Shown: one piece after another, positions 1-8,495 of the stretch
How the letters are laid out: each line of letters begins with the position of its first letter
Numbering within the stretch: the stretch's first letter is position 1
Assembly (NCBI GenBank): GCA_030654835.1
Contig: JAURWS010000011.1
Location: forward strand, 1 to 41,220
Direction: 5' to 3'
Origin: Gammaproteobacteria bacterium
GTDB taxonomy: Bacteria > Pseudomonadota > Gammaproteobacteria > Pseudomonadales > Pseudohongiellaceae
Length of the DNA stretch: 41,220 bases
Position numbers and translations under genes: made by a program
Notes under the pieces: model-generated
The model's database searches: none
What the model saw: the letters and a program-made list of their open reading frames with translations, nothing else
What the model was told of the DNA's origin: nothing

Positions 1-2
1 GG

Positions 3-476
3 CGCGTGCTGGTGCAGCCTGGCAAATATAATTTCGACGAGCAGCGCATCGGTTTCAGCACCGCAGGACAGCGTGAATTCGCGGGTGGCCTCACCTATCA
101 GACTGGTGACTTCTACAATGGCAAGCGCACCAACATCGGTGGTTCTTTTGCGTGGACGCAGTCACGCTACTTCGTGATGTCGCTGAATTACGACTGGAAT
201 GACATCACTCTGCCGCAGGGCGATTTCGTCACGCGCCTGACCAGTCTCTCTACACAAGTGGCATTTTCCTCCACGTTGCACTGGGTGAGCCTGTTTCAAT
301 ACGACAATCTCTCCGAAGAGCTGGGCATCAACACCCGCCTGCAATGGATTCCGCGCGCTGGACAAGAGGGTTTCATCGTGCTCAATTACAATCTGCAGGA
401 CAAAGACAAGAACAATTCCTTCGAGTCGGCGGTGTCGGATCTGAGTGTGAAATTCAAGTACACGTTGCGCTTTTAA
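3..476 (+). CDS. DUF5916-type outer-membrane beta-barrel protein, C-terminal fragment
   Basis: The reading frame is open from the left edge of the window, so only about the last 157 residues are present. The fragment alternates hydrophobic and polar residues, is rich in aromatics (YFVMSLNYDW, LHWVSLFQY, FIVLNYNLQDK) and ends in KYTLRF. A C-terminal Phe after alternating residues is the usual signal for outer-membrane barrel assembly. The pattern resembles the C-terminus of DUF5916 proteins, which normally carry an N-terminal CBM9-like domain and are about 700-900 residues long; that part lies outside the window. The role of the family is not established. No terminator is obvious before the next gene, which starts 49 bases downstream. 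Confidence 0.6.
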   Translation, partial: RVLVQPGKYNFDEQRIGFSTAGQREFAGGLTYQTGDFYNGKRTNIGGSFAWTQSRYFVMSLNYDWNDITLPQGDFVTRLTSLSTQVAFSSTLHWVSLFQYDNLSEELGINTRLQWIPRAGQEGFIVLNYNLQDKDKNNSFESAVSDLSVKFKYTLRF

Positions 477-525
477 GCATGGCAGGAGTGCGTCACTATT
501 ATAGTCATGAATTTGGAGCAGCCGC

Positions 526-1527
526 GTGCCTTCCGATACGAATGAAAGCAAGAAAATCTTTGTCTCCATCGCCTGTTTCATGGACAGCGATGTCGTCAAC
601 ACCGTCAATGATCTGTTTCGTCAGGCGAAATTTTCCGAGCGCATCAGCGTCGGGATTTGTCTGCAATATGCGCCTGAGCTCTGTGAAAAAGGCATAGATG
701 GACATGGCGACTTTGCGGAACTGGACACCATCGACAGGGTGCGGATCGACAAGCTTCATTACACCGAAGCACGCGGTCCGATCTACGCACGCTATCGCTG
801 CGAGAAGCTATTGCGCGATGAAGATTTTTTTCTGCAGATTGATTGCCACAGTCGCTTCTTCGCGAACTGGGACGAGATACTACTGGAAGAGTTCGCGCAC
901 TGTCGGGAGGTGAGTGACAAGGTCATTATTTCTCATTATCCGATTTCGATTACGGACATGACCAATCCAGAACGACTGAATATGATTGGCAGAATAGATC
1001 GTTTCCGCGAAGTCAGTACGGACGATATCAAGATGCACGGCACGCTGGTGCCGATTCAGAGCAACCCGCAATCAGGCTTCGGGATCAGCGCCGCCATGTT
1101 GTTTATGGAGTCATCCGTCAAGCGCGCGCTTCCTTACGATGCGAATCTGCATAATGGCTTGCACGCGGCGGAGCAGTTTCTCTATTCCGCCAGGCTATGG
1201 ACGGCAGGCTATGATTTTCTGGTGCCGACACGTCACGCACTAGCCACGGAATACCTCTCCAACCGCGATCGCATTCCTGATCCAGCGTGGCAACATTACT
1301 GCAGTGAGTACAACAAGTGGCGATTGAAAACCTGGACGAAGGTGAAATATTACCTGGAGCTGGATGACCTCGCTCAGGTGGACGAGAGCTATCAAGTCGA
1401 TGTGCGTGAGAATCGGGCACACTTCGCACCCGGGACGATAAGGACGCTGGTTGACTACTATCACTTTACCGGGCTGCACGCCGAGCTGATCAAATACTTT
1501 CCTTTCTATGCGCAGCGACACGCGTAG
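526..1527 (+). CDS. GT60-family GlcNAc-transferase (Skp1 GnT-like, PF11397)
   Basis: A 333-residue protein with no signal peptide or membrane segment, so probably cytoplasmic. It shows the hallmarks of the GlcNAc family founded by the Dictyostelium Skp1 hydroxyproline GlcNAc-transferase: the opening strand KKIFVSIACFMD (residues 9-20), DLFRQAKFSERISVGIC, the EARGPIYARY block (81-90), and the metal/nucleotide-sugar site FFLQIDCHSRFF (101-112) with D106 and H108. Later blocks such as LWTAGYDFLVPTRH are also family-like. The start is GTG at 526, with GGAG at 515-518 upstream. Known for the family: transfer of GlcNAc from UDP-GlcNAc to hydroxyproline of a protein. Inferred here: the same chemistry. 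The next gene, convergent 40 bases away, is a prolyl-hydroxylase-like 2OG dioxygenase, which would make the required acceptor. Confidence 0.8.
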   Translation: MPSDTNESKKIFVSIACFMDSDVVNTVNDLFRQAKFSERISVGICLQYAPELCEKGIDGHGDFAELDTIDRVRIDKLHYTEARGPIYARYRCEKLLRDEDFFLQIDCHSRFFANWDEILLEEFAHCREVSDKVIISHYPISITDMTNPERLNMIGRIDRFREVSTDDIKMHGTLVPIQSNPQSGFGISAAMLFMESSVKRALPYDANLHNGLHAAEQFLYSARLWTAGYDFLVPTRHALATEYLSNRDRIPDPAWQHYCSEYNKWRLKTWTKVKYYLELDDLAQVDESYQVDVRENRAHFAPGTIRTLVDYYHFTGLHAELIKYFPFYAQRHA

Positions 1528-1567
1528 AGAATTTACCTTTTCTGCAATGCCTGATAGACCTGCGGCC

Positions 1568-2599
1568 TTATTCGCTCTCCGGCACGATGCGATTGATCTG
1601 CATGTCACAAATGTCGCGCCGTACCAGAAACCTGAAGCGTTCCAGGTCTGGCTGCAGCCGTGCCTCTTCCTCGGCGAACAGGAATGACACCACGACATAG
1701 CGCTTGCCCTTCCCGATTTCCTTCACCTGATGGTAAAGCGAACCGGGGAAGATGATTGCGGAACACTTGGGGGCCTGAACGACGGTGTCGTTGTATTCCG
1801 GGAACACGACGCCCCCTTCTTCGAAGTCATCGTTCAGGATCAATGTCATGGCGTAGCGACGATGCAGATGTGGGAATATCGTGTCGCGATGCCTGCCGAA
1901 AGTCCCACCCACTTGCGAGTCGTAGCAGCAGACCTTGTAGGTCTCGCGATGACTGATGTCCGAATAGAATACTTTTCTGATCTCCGGAAGCATGGACTTG
2001 CAGAGTTTGTTGTCGAGCTCCCGTTCAAGATCCATAGGAGGGTGGATATGGGCGCGCGATTTGTAACTGCCTGAGTTTATTTCGGCCTTGTCCTGATTGT
2101 TGTCGAGGTAGGCGATCAAGCGTTGTGCGAGATTGTCGGAAATGACATCCGGGATGATCAGCAGTGGCGCCGGTATGTTGCGAACCGCGAGCGTGTTCTG
2201 TGGAGGAATCTGCGCAATCAGTGCCGCGAAGTCATTGCCAATATTGACGTTGATCAACTTCAAGTTCCTGTCGCACAGAAAGACTCCGAACCTGGCTTCC
2301 GGCGGCATGAACAGCCGGTACACGTTGGGATCATGAAAGAGCCGGTCATTGCTGATCGCCACAGGTCTCTCACTGATGACAAAGGTGTAATAGCCCCTAC
2401 TCACCCTCAAAGTAGCTTCGATCTCGGTCTGCGGCAAGTTCGAGTCGATGAAGATCAGCAGGTTGTGATAACTCGCCATTACCTGCATGTCCAACTTGCG
2501 TTCACCGTGCAGAATGTAGAAGTACGGGACGTAGTCTCCCACCTCCAGTCGGCTGGAATATTGAATGTTGTTCTGACGTGGGGTGACTTCAAGCTTCAT
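1568..2599 (-). CDS. 2-oxoglutarate/Fe(II) dioxygenase, prolyl 4-hydroxylase-like, with redoxin-like N-domain
   Basis: A 343-residue protein in two parts. Residues about 15-130 resemble a peroxiredoxin/thioredoxin fold (RLEVGDYVPYFYI, then FGVFLCDRNLKLINV) but lack a CxxC or peroxidatic Cys at the expected place, so this part is probably structural. Residues about 145-315 form a P4Hc-type 2OG-Fe(II) domain with Fe ligands H237, D239 (GRHRD) and H290 (YHQV), and R300 (GKGKRYVVVSF) to bind 2-oxoglutarate. There is no signal peptide. The ATG at 2599 has a purine-rich GAGAAG upstream. Expected activity is hydroxylation of a protein side chain, most likely proline, using O2 and 2-oxoglutarate. It is convergent with the GT60 gene and divergent from the proline-rich secreted protein. 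A different substrate, such as a ribosomal protein or EF-Tu, remains possible. Confidence 0.8.
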   Translation of the reverse strand: MKLEVTPRQNNIQYSSRLEVGDYVPYFYILHGERKLDMQVMASYHNLLIFIDSNLPQTEIEATLRVSRGYYTFVISERPVAISNDRLFHDPNVYRLFMPPEARFGVFLCDRNLKLINVNIGNDFAALIAQIPPQNTLAVRNIPAPLLIIPDVISDNLAQRLIAYLDNNQDKAEINSGSYKSRAHIHPPMDLERELDNKLCKSMLPEIRKVFYSDISHRETYKVCCYDSQVGGTFGRHRDTIFPHLHRRYAMTLILNDDFEEGGVVFPEYNDTVVQAPKCSAIIFPGSLYHQVKEIGKGKRYVVVSFLFAEEEARLQPDLERFRFLVRRDICDMQINRIVPESE

Positions 2600-2783
2600 C
2601 GGCTTCTCTTGTATTGGGCCTTATCGGTGCACTGGAGAGTGTAATCCGGGAGAGGCCAATTGAAAATCGCGACCGTGTTCACACAAACAAATATTCTGTT
2701 GCATTGAGTCAGTATATTTTCGCGACAGTGGGGTACACTGACCGGGGATCGTACGAGATTTCGTTGTTTAAGAGGAGATGGGT

Positions 2784-4649
2784 ATGACGATGAAGAAACG
2801 ACTAATTTCCAGCGCAATTGTGGCTGTCATGTGCGGGCTGTATCTGCCGGTTGCCTCAGCACAGTTGCCTCCACCGCCAGATGGAACTACCACACCGCCA
2901 CCGGGTGATGCTACCAAACCCCCCACGGGCGAAACGACCACACCTCCTCCCGGCGGGACAACTACACCTCCCCCGGACGGAACGACCACGCCACCGCCCG
3001 GTGGAACCACTACACCTCCTCCGGGCGGGACGACCACGCCACCACCCGGTGGAACCACTACACCTCCTCCGGGCGGAACGACTATGCCTCCCGGCGGTAC
3101 AACGGTTCCCCCTCTGCCGGCACCACCGACTGATTTCACCAACGTCAAGCCGGAGGACTTTTTCCAGCAGTTCAAGCCAACGGATTTCTCCGGATTCACG
3201 GGAACGACGATGGACAACATGAAGCCGGAGTTCATGCAGAACTTCACGCCGGAGCACATTGCGAACCTGACACCGGACTCGATCGGGGCTCTCGACAAGA
3301 CGCAATTCCAGAATCTGGCGCCCACAGCGATGACTGGCTTCAGTGCAGATCAGCTGCAGAAGCTTGATCCAACCGTGATGTCCGGCATGACCGCTACTCA
3401 GCTCGGTGCCTTCAAGCCTGAGGCGATGGCAGGCATGAAACCTGAACAGATCGGGGCAATGGCGCCCGAGATGATGTCCAAATTCACTCCGGAGCAGTTC
3501 ATCAAGCTGGATGCCAAGGCTTTTGAGGGCATTACGCCGCAGCAGATGACGGCGCTGTCCGGTACACAGATTGGTGCAATGGACAAAAACAAGCTGGGGG
3601 CTTTGTCACCCGACGCTATCAATGCCATGAGTAATGATGTGCTCGGTTCCATGAACAAGACCGAGTTCAAGAACATGAATAGCGAAGACTTCTCCAAGAT
3701 GATGGTGAACTTCGATCCTGCCAAGTTCGCGCCCAGCCAGCTGACGGACTTCATTCCGCCCAGCTGGAGCATGAACGCGCAGACCGGGCAGTTGACGGCC
3801 CCGCCGGGAGCAGAGCTGCAGTTCAAGGCGCTGCCGAGCCTGGATACATCGACTATGCAGATGCCCACGTTGCCGGATCTGAACTCCAAGCTCGCGCTTG
3901 GGGGTACTGCGACTGGCGGCAATACGGTCCTGCAGGGAATGACCCAGGCACTCGCCAACTTTGACCCCAATCTTAGGTTTGAGCAGGTAGGCGGCATCCT
4001 CAATGTCAGGGGAACCGGGGCCAATTCAGGCCCAATGGCGGCATTCATCCCGGATTCGAATGCCATGGTGCAGGCTCCTGCTGGCTCCATTCCGGGTATC
4101 ACTGTGGACGCGACGGGCAAGTTCGTCCTCACCACTCAGGAAGGCTACATGGTGCCTGTGATCCCTACGCTGCAGAATCCGACAGCACTGATCAGCGCCG
4201 TTCCTGGTTTGACACTGGATGTTGCGGACAAAGGGGGAACCTCGATCAAGATGCCCGGCGCCAACCCTCTCAACGGCATCGCCGACCCGTTTATCACCAC
4301 CTCTACTCAGCCGCCGGGAATCTATCGCTCTGGTGAGAAGGGTAACGAGGAGGCGTTGATGGTGTATCCGGATGGCACAGCTCAGAAGATGAAGCCCACC
4401 ATTCAGAGCCCTGATGAGTTCCAGAACGCCACCAAAGAAATACCTCAGGTCGGCGATCTGAAGGTGAATGTCGATGGCAGCATCACACTGAAGTTCGATG
4501 GTCAGCCGCTGACGTTGAAGCCTGAGTTCGAAGTCGTTCCTGGCGCCACAGGAACCACCGTGACGCCTTCGATCAGGCTGATCGATTCCACCACGGCGGA
4601 GTTCACGAATGCCCGTGGCGACAAGCAGCGATTCTATGTAAAGCCGTAG
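2784..4649 (+). CDS. Secreted Pro/Thr-rich octapeptide-repeat protein
   Basis: The ATG at 2784 is chosen because AGAGGAG at 2771-2777 lies six bases upstream; an ATG at 2778 overlaps that site and one at 2790 is also possible. The 621-residue product begins with a Sec signal peptide (MKKRLISS..., cleavage likely after VASA, residue 26). Residues 30-101 are nine octads of the PPPGGTTT type. Residues 155-298 are 18 exact-length octads of the form xPxxφxxL/M. The remaining ~320 residues are Gly/Pro/Thr-rich and probably beta-structured, with no membrane helix. It is monocistronic, closed by a strong hairpin at 4663. It shares a 184-base divergent region with the hydroxylase gene. Function unknown; it may be an exported surface or matrix protein and a plausible substrate of the two enzymes to its left. 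Confidence 0.75.
   Translation: MTMKKRLISSAIVAVMCGLYLPVASAQLPPPPDGTTTPPPGDATKPPTGETTTPPPGGTTTPPPDGTTTPPPGGTTTPPPGGTTTPPPGGTTTPPPGGTTMPPGGTTVPPLPAPPTDFTNVKPEDFFQQFKPTDFSGFTGTTMDNMKPEFMQNFTPEHIANLTPDSIGALDKTQFQNLAPTAMTGFSADQLQKLDPTVMSGMTATQLGAFKPEAMAGMKPEQIGAMAPEMMSKFTPEQFIKLDAKAFEGITPQQMTALSGTQIGAMDKNKLGALSPDAINAMSNDVLGSMNKTEFKNMNSEDFSKMMVNFDPAKFAPSQLTDFIPPSWSMNAQTGQLTAPPGAELQFKALPSLDTSTMQMPTLPDLNSKLALGGTATGGNTVLQGMTQALANFDPNLRFEQVGGILNVRGTGANSGPMAAFIPDSNAMVQAPAGSIPGITVDATGKFVLTTQEGYMVPVIPTLQNPTALISAVPGLTLDVADKGGTSIKMPGANPLNGIADPFITTSTQPPGIYRSGEKGNEEALMVYPDGTAQKMKPTIQSPDEFQNATKEIPQVGDLKVNVDGSITLKFDGQPLTLKPEFEVVPGATGTTVTPSIRLIDSTTAEFTNARGDKQRFYVKP
2871..3086 (+). repeat. Nine tandem 24-bp units encoding PPPGGTTT-type octads
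   Basis: Translation in the frame of the surrounding gene gives PPPDGTTT, PPPGDATK, PPTGETTT, PPPGGTTT, PPPDGTTT, PPPGGTTT three times and PPPGGTTM, then a degenerate seven-residue unit. The later units are also nearly identical in DNA, so this tract probably expands and contracts by slippage or recombination. Poly-proline triplets followed by Gly and Thr resemble extensin-like hydroxyproline glycosylation substrates. Confidence 0.9.
3246..3677 (+). repeat. Eighteen in-phase degenerate octads (xPxxφxxL/M/F)
   Basis: The protein reads without any register slip as TPEHIANL, TPDSIGAL, DKTQFQNL, APTAMTGF, SADQLQKL, DPTVMSGM, TATQLGAF, KPEAMAGM, KPEQIGAM, APEMMSKF, TPEQFIKL, DAKAFEGI, TPQQMTAL, SGTQIGAM, DKNKLGAL, SPDAINAM, SNDVLGSM and NKTEFKNM. 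A hydrophobic residue is fixed at positions 5 and 8. Unlike the upstream proline tract, the DNA has diverged, so the unit is held by protein structure rather than recent duplication. It resembles the TTAQIAAL-type octads of some large proteobacterial surface proteins. Confidence 0.88.
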
Positions 4650-4662
4650 TGTGAGATAGTCC

Positions 4663-4702
4663 AAAGGGAGAGCAGAGGCGGTGCCTCTGCTCTCCCTTTT
4701 TT
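4663..4702 (+). terminator. Rho-independent terminator after the octad-repeat gene
   Basis: A perfect 17-bp stem, 4663-4679 paired with 4683-4699, with a three-base loop and a T-run continuing to 4702. It begins 14 bases after the stop codon of the octad-repeat gene. Confidence 0.93.
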
Positions 4703-4740
4703 ATGGGTATTGAATTCCCGCTGGCTTCTCTGGAGACGCT

Positions 4741-5196
4741 ATGAACAACATGGAATACGCAGGTTTCTGGGTGCGTGTCGGCGCCTCTCTGATCGACACG
4801 GTGCTGATGATGTTCATCATCGTGCCAGCACTGACGTTCATCTACGGGGGGGAGTACTGGCTGGGCGGAGTGACTGCCACAGGGTTCTGGGACATCCTGT
4901 TCAACTACATTCTGCCGGGCGTCGCCGTCGTGCTGTTCTGGATCTACAAGTCGGCGACGCCGGGCAAGATGGCCCTGCGCCTGATGGTGGTGGATGCCCG
5001 TACCGGCGGCAAGCCTTCCGTCGGGCAACTCGTCGGCCGTTACCTAGCCTATTATGTGTCCATCCTGCCTCTGTGCCTCGGGCTGATCTGGGTCGGCATC
5101 GACAAGAGGAAGCAGGGTTGGCACGACAAGCTGGCTGGCACCGTGGTCATTCGCCGGCTGGACAAGGAACCGGTGCGGTTCGAAACTCCGCAATAA
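4741..5196 (+). CDS. RDD family membrane protein
   Basis: A 151-residue integral membrane protein. The N-terminal segment has the family Arg and Asp (R12 and D19 in WVRVGASLIDTVLM). Three hydrophobic segments are visible (about 17-37, 50-72 and 95-117). The conserved SATPGKMALRLMVVDA motif lies between the second and third. GGAGA at 4731-4735 supports the ATG at 4741. RDD proteins are poorly characterised; some have been linked to ion or solute transport. The gene stands alone between the terminator at 4663 and the LexA box of dnaE2, and nothing local points to a specific role. Confidence 0.85.
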   Translation: MNNMEYAGFWVRVGASLIDTVLMMFIIVPALTFIYGGEYWLGGVTATGFWDILFNYILPGVAVVLFWIYKSATPGKMALRLMVVDARTGGKPSVGQLVGRYLAYYVSILPLCLGLIWVGIDKRKQGWHDKLAGTVVIRRLDKEPVRFETPQ

Positions 5197-5253
5197 ATCT
5201 CTCAGGGACAAATACCCCGGCTGATCGTGATTGACTCTCTGCGGCTCGCATAA

Positions 5254-5273
5254 TACTGTACATAAAAACAGTA
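5254..5273 (+). promoter_or_regulatory. LexA box of dnaE2
   Basis: TACTGTACATAAAAACAGTA fits the gammaproteobacterial consensus CTGT-N8-ACAG, with the arms extended on both sides (TAATACTGT and ACAGTATTA). It ends 15 bases before the dnaE2 ATG. A TTGACT at 5231-5236 could be a -35 element, which would put the -10 inside the box. No Shine-Dalgarno sequence is seen between box and start codon, so the mRNA leader must be very short. Confidence 0.9.
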
Positions 5274-5288
5274 TTATGTGCCGCCTCC

Positions 5289-8200
5289 ATGACCTCGCCT
5301 TCTATCACTTCCCCCGCCTATGCCGAGCTGCATTGCCTCAGCAATTTTACTTTCCTGCATGGCGCCTCCTCTCCGGAGGAGCTGGTGGCACAGGCTTGCG
5401 CGCTCGGTTATGCCGCGCTGGCCATCACCGATGAGTGTACGCTCAGCGGTGTCGTGCGGGCTCACATGGCGGCGCGCAACACCGGGTTGAAGCTGATCAT
5501 CGGCAGCCGCTTCGTGCTGGAGGATGGCCTGTGTGTTGTGCTGCTGGCGCGCAACCGGCGTGGCTATGGGCAGCTCTCTCATCTGATCACACTGGCGCGG
5601 CGGCAGGCGGTCAAGGGCCGCTATCGTATGGACCGTGCGCTGGTGGAGGCACGGGCTCTTGCCGATGGGCTGGATGCCTGCCTCGCCCTGTGGGTGCCCC
5701 CTTTCCGGAGCTCGACAGACGATGAGCTGGCTGCCGAGGAAGGTGCGTGGCTGAGTGGTCTGTTGCCCGGACGGGTCTGGATTGCCGTTGAGTTGTTGCT
5801 GCAGGGAGCGGACCGCCGTCGGCTTGCCGCTCTAGACGCGCTGGGGCAGAGGTTGCACTTGCCGTTGGTGGCCAGCGGTGCAGTAACCATGCACGTCCCG
5901 GAACGGCGGATGCTACGCGACACCCTGGCGGCCATTCGTCTGGGTTGCCGGGTCGATGAACTCGGCTTCGATATTCCGGGCAATGGTGAACAGCATCTGC
6001 GGCCACTGGCGCGACTGGCGAAACTGTATCCACCGGAGCTGCTGACGGAGAGTGTCCGCATTGCCTCTCTTTGCCAGTTTTCGCTGAGTGAGCTGCGCTA
6101 CGAATACCCCCACGAACTGGTGCCGACCGGGCACACTGCCAGCAGCTGGTTGCGTGAACTGACCGAGCAGGGCATGCAACAACGCTGGCCGCAGGGCGTT
6201 TCTCCCGCAGTGCATGCGCTGGTGGAGAAGGAACTGGCGCTGGTGGCGGAGCTGGCCTATGAGCATTTCTTTCTCACGGTGCACGACATCGTGGTGTTTG
6301 CCCGCAGCCGCCACATTCTCTGTCAGGGGCGCGGCTCGGCGGCGAATTCGGTGATCTGCTACTGCCTCGGCATCACGTCAGTGGACCCCGCGCGCATGCA
6401 GCTGCTGTTCGAGCGCTTCCTCTCCAAAGAGCGCGACGAGCCCCCGGACATCGATGTCGATTTCGAGCACGAGCGCCGCGAGGAAGTGATCCAGTACATC
6501 TACGCCAAGTACGGGCGTGAGCGGGCTGCTCTGGCTGCCACGGTCATCTGCTATCGCCCGCGCAGCGCGATTCGCGATGTGGCCAAAGCGCTCGGTATCG
6601 ATGAAGCGCTTGCCGAGCGGCTGAGCAAGTCGGTGGACTGGTATGCCGAGCGGATTGAGGCCTCTCTGGATCCAGATGAACTGGGCATCGCACCGGCTTT
6701 GCTGCAACGGTTGGTGACGCTGGTGCAGAGCCTGATTGGCTTCCCGCGCCACCTCTCGCAGCACGTGGGCGGTTTCGTGATCAGCCAAGGCCCGCTCTCG
6801 GAGCTGGTGCCGGTGGAGAACGCGGCGATGGCGGAGCGCACCGTCATCCAATGGGAGAAAGACGATCTGGAGGCGCTGGGCCTGTTGAAGGTGGACGTGC
6901 TGGCGCTGGGCATGCTCACCGCAATCCGCAAGGCACTGCAGCTGGTACAGGCCACCACGGGGCAGACACTGGAGATGCGCGACATCCCCGCCGATGATGC
7001 GGCGGTGTACGAGATGATCTGTGCGGCCGACACTGTGGGCGTTTTCCAGATCGAATCGCGTGCGCAGATGAGCATGCTGCCACGGCTGCAACCGCGCAAT
7101 TACTATGATCTGGTGATTCAGATTGCCATCGTGCGGCCCGGACCGATCCAGGGCAACATGGTGCATCCTTATCTGGCGCGGCGCGCCGGACGTGAGCCGG
7201 TGTCCTATCCGAGTGACGCCGTCCGGCAGGTGCTGGAGCGCACGTTAGGCATTCCCATCTTCCAGGAGCAGGTGATGAAGATCGCCATCGTCGCCGCAGG
7301 TTTCAGTGGCGGTGAGGCGGATCAGCTACGGCGGGCGATGGCGGCCTGGAAGAAGAAAGGTGGCCTTGAACCTTTCCGCGACAAGCTGATCCAGGGCATG
7401 ACCGAGCGTGGCTACAGTGAAGCCTTCGCGCTGCAGATCTATAGCCAGATCAAGGGGTTCGGCGAGTACGGCTTTCCCGAATCCCATTCGGCCAGCTTTG
7501 CGCTGCTGGCCTATGTCTCGTCATGGCTGAAGTATCACCACCCCGCCGCCTTCACCTGCGCGCTCCTGAACAGTCACCCGATGGGTTTCTATGCGCCTGC
7601 GCAGCTGGTGCAGGATGCGCAGCGGCACGGCATCACGGTGCTGCCTGTGACGGTCAACCACAGTGCGGTGGATTGCACGCTGGAGCCTGCCCCGGACAGG
7701 ACATGTCAGCCTGGCCTGCAGCAAGAGCGACAACAGGAGTTGCGACTGGGCTTGCGGCTCGTGAAAGGGCTGTCGCTGGATGGCGCTCAGCGTGTGTATG
7801 AGGCGCGGCGCCAGGGAGTATTCCGCACCGTGCCGGAACTGGTCGAGCGCTGTGCTCTCAACAGCAAGGATCGCGAGGCGCTCGCCGCCGCTGATGCCTT
7901 GCAGGGGCTGGCCAGTGACAGGCACAGGGCCTTCTGGGAGGTCGCCGGTTATGAGGAGAGCCTACCGCTTTTTGCGGCGCCAGAGGTGGCGGGTCAAGAG
8001 CCCGTCGACTGGCCGCAGGCTGGGGCCGATAAGCAGGCGTTTGTGGAGATCATGCTGCCCAGACCCACCGAGGCACAGAACATCATCGCCGATTACGTCA
8101 GCACCGGGCTGACACTGCGTCGCCATCCACTCGCGCTGCTGCGCTCGCACCTGCAGCGCTATCGGGTCGTGACGGCGGCGCAACTGCCGCAGCTGGCAGA

Positions 8201-8486
8201 TGGCTCGCTCGTGAAGGTGGTCGGCATCGTCACCTCGCGGCAGCGCCCGCAGACGGCTTCCGGGGTCACTTTCATGACGCTGGAAGATGAGAGTGGTTTT
8301 CTCAATGTGGTGGTGTGGTCAACCTTGTCGGAACGCCACCGTCTGACAGTGCGCGAGGCGTTGCTGCTGGGAGTGAGTGGCCGGGTGCAGATCAGCGAGG
8401 GGGTGGTTCATGTGCTGGCAGGGGAGCTGGTCGATCTCAGCTCCTGGCTGGCGGCCCTGGAGCTGAGGTCGCGGGATTTCTGCTAG
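5289..8486 (+). CDS. dnaE2: Error-prone DNA polymerase III alpha subunit DnaE2
   Basis: A 1065-residue C-family polymerase of DnaE2 type. The N-terminus (YAELHCLSNFTFLHGAS) is the DnaE2 form of the PHP domain, lacking the histidine cluster of a proofreading PHP. Catalytic aspartates are D387 and D389 (PPDIDVDFEHERR) and D536 (LLKVDVLALGML). A C-terminal OB-fold (about 970-1040, LVKVVGIVTSRQRPQ) ends in the typical SRDFC. It performs translesion synthesis after DNA damage together with ImuA and ImuB, which are encoded convergently with only nine bases between stop codons. Expression should be SOS-controlled through the box at 5254. The ATG at 5289 has no ribosome binding site. Confidence 0.95.
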   Translation: MTSPSITSPAYAELHCLSNFTFLHGASSPEELVAQACALGYAALAITDECTLSGVVRAHMAARNTGLKLIIGSRFVLEDGLCVVLLARNRRGYGQLSHLITLARRQAVKGRYRMDRALVEARALADGLDACLALWVPPFRSSTDDELAAEEGAWLSGLLPGRVWIAVELLLQGADRRRLAALDALGQRLHLPLVASGAVTMHVPERRMLRDTLAAIRLGCRVDELGFDIPGNGEQHLRPLARLAKLYPPELLTESVRIASLCQFSLSELRYEYPHELVPTGHTASSWLRELTEQGMQQRWPQGVSPAVHALVEKELALVAELAYEHFFLTVHDIVVFARSRHILCQGRGSAANSVICYCLGITSVDPARMQLLFERFLSKERDEPPDIDVDFEHERREEVIQYIYAKYGRERAALAATVICYRPRSAIRDVAKALGIDEALAERLSKSVDWYAERIEASLDPDELGIAPALLQRLVTLVQSLIGFPRHLSQHVGGFVISQGPLSELVPVENAAMAERTVIQWEKDDLEALGLLKVDVLALGMLTAIRKALQLVQATTGQTLEMRDIPADDAAVYEMICAADTVGVFQIESRAQMSMLPRLQPRNYYDLVIQIAIVRPGPIQGNMVHPYLARRAGREPVSYPSDAVRQVLERTLGIPIFQEQVMKIAIVAAGFSGGEADQLRRAMAAWKKKGGLEPFRDKLIQGMTERGYSEAFALQIYSQIKGFGEYGFPESHSASFALLAYVSSWLKYHHPAAFTCALLNSHPMGFYAPAQLVQDAQRHGITVLPVTVNHSAVDCTLEPAPDRTCQPGLQQERQQELRLGLRLVKGLSLDGAQRVYEARRQGVFRTVPELVERCALNSKDREALAAADALQGLASDRHRAFWEVAGYEESLPLFAAPEVAGQEPVDWPQAGADKQAFVEIMLPRPTEAQNIIADYVSTGLTLRRHPLALLRSHLQRYRVVTAAQLPQLADGSLVKVVGIVTSRQRPQTASGVTFMTLEDESGFLNVVVWSTLSERHRLTVREALLLGVSGRVQISEGVVHVLAGELVDLSSWLAALELRSRDFC

Positions 8487-8495
8487 TCATCGTTG

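Noticed and set aside
2871-3086. Possible CRISPR array because of regular 24-bp repeats
   Set aside because: Units are contiguous with no spacers and encode an in-frame octapeptide.
2856-3325. Minus-strand frames rich in Gly/Val or Arg/Cys across the proline repeat
   Set aside because: Low-complexity complements of the PPPGGTTT repeat; the plus strand has signal peptide, ribosome site and terminator.
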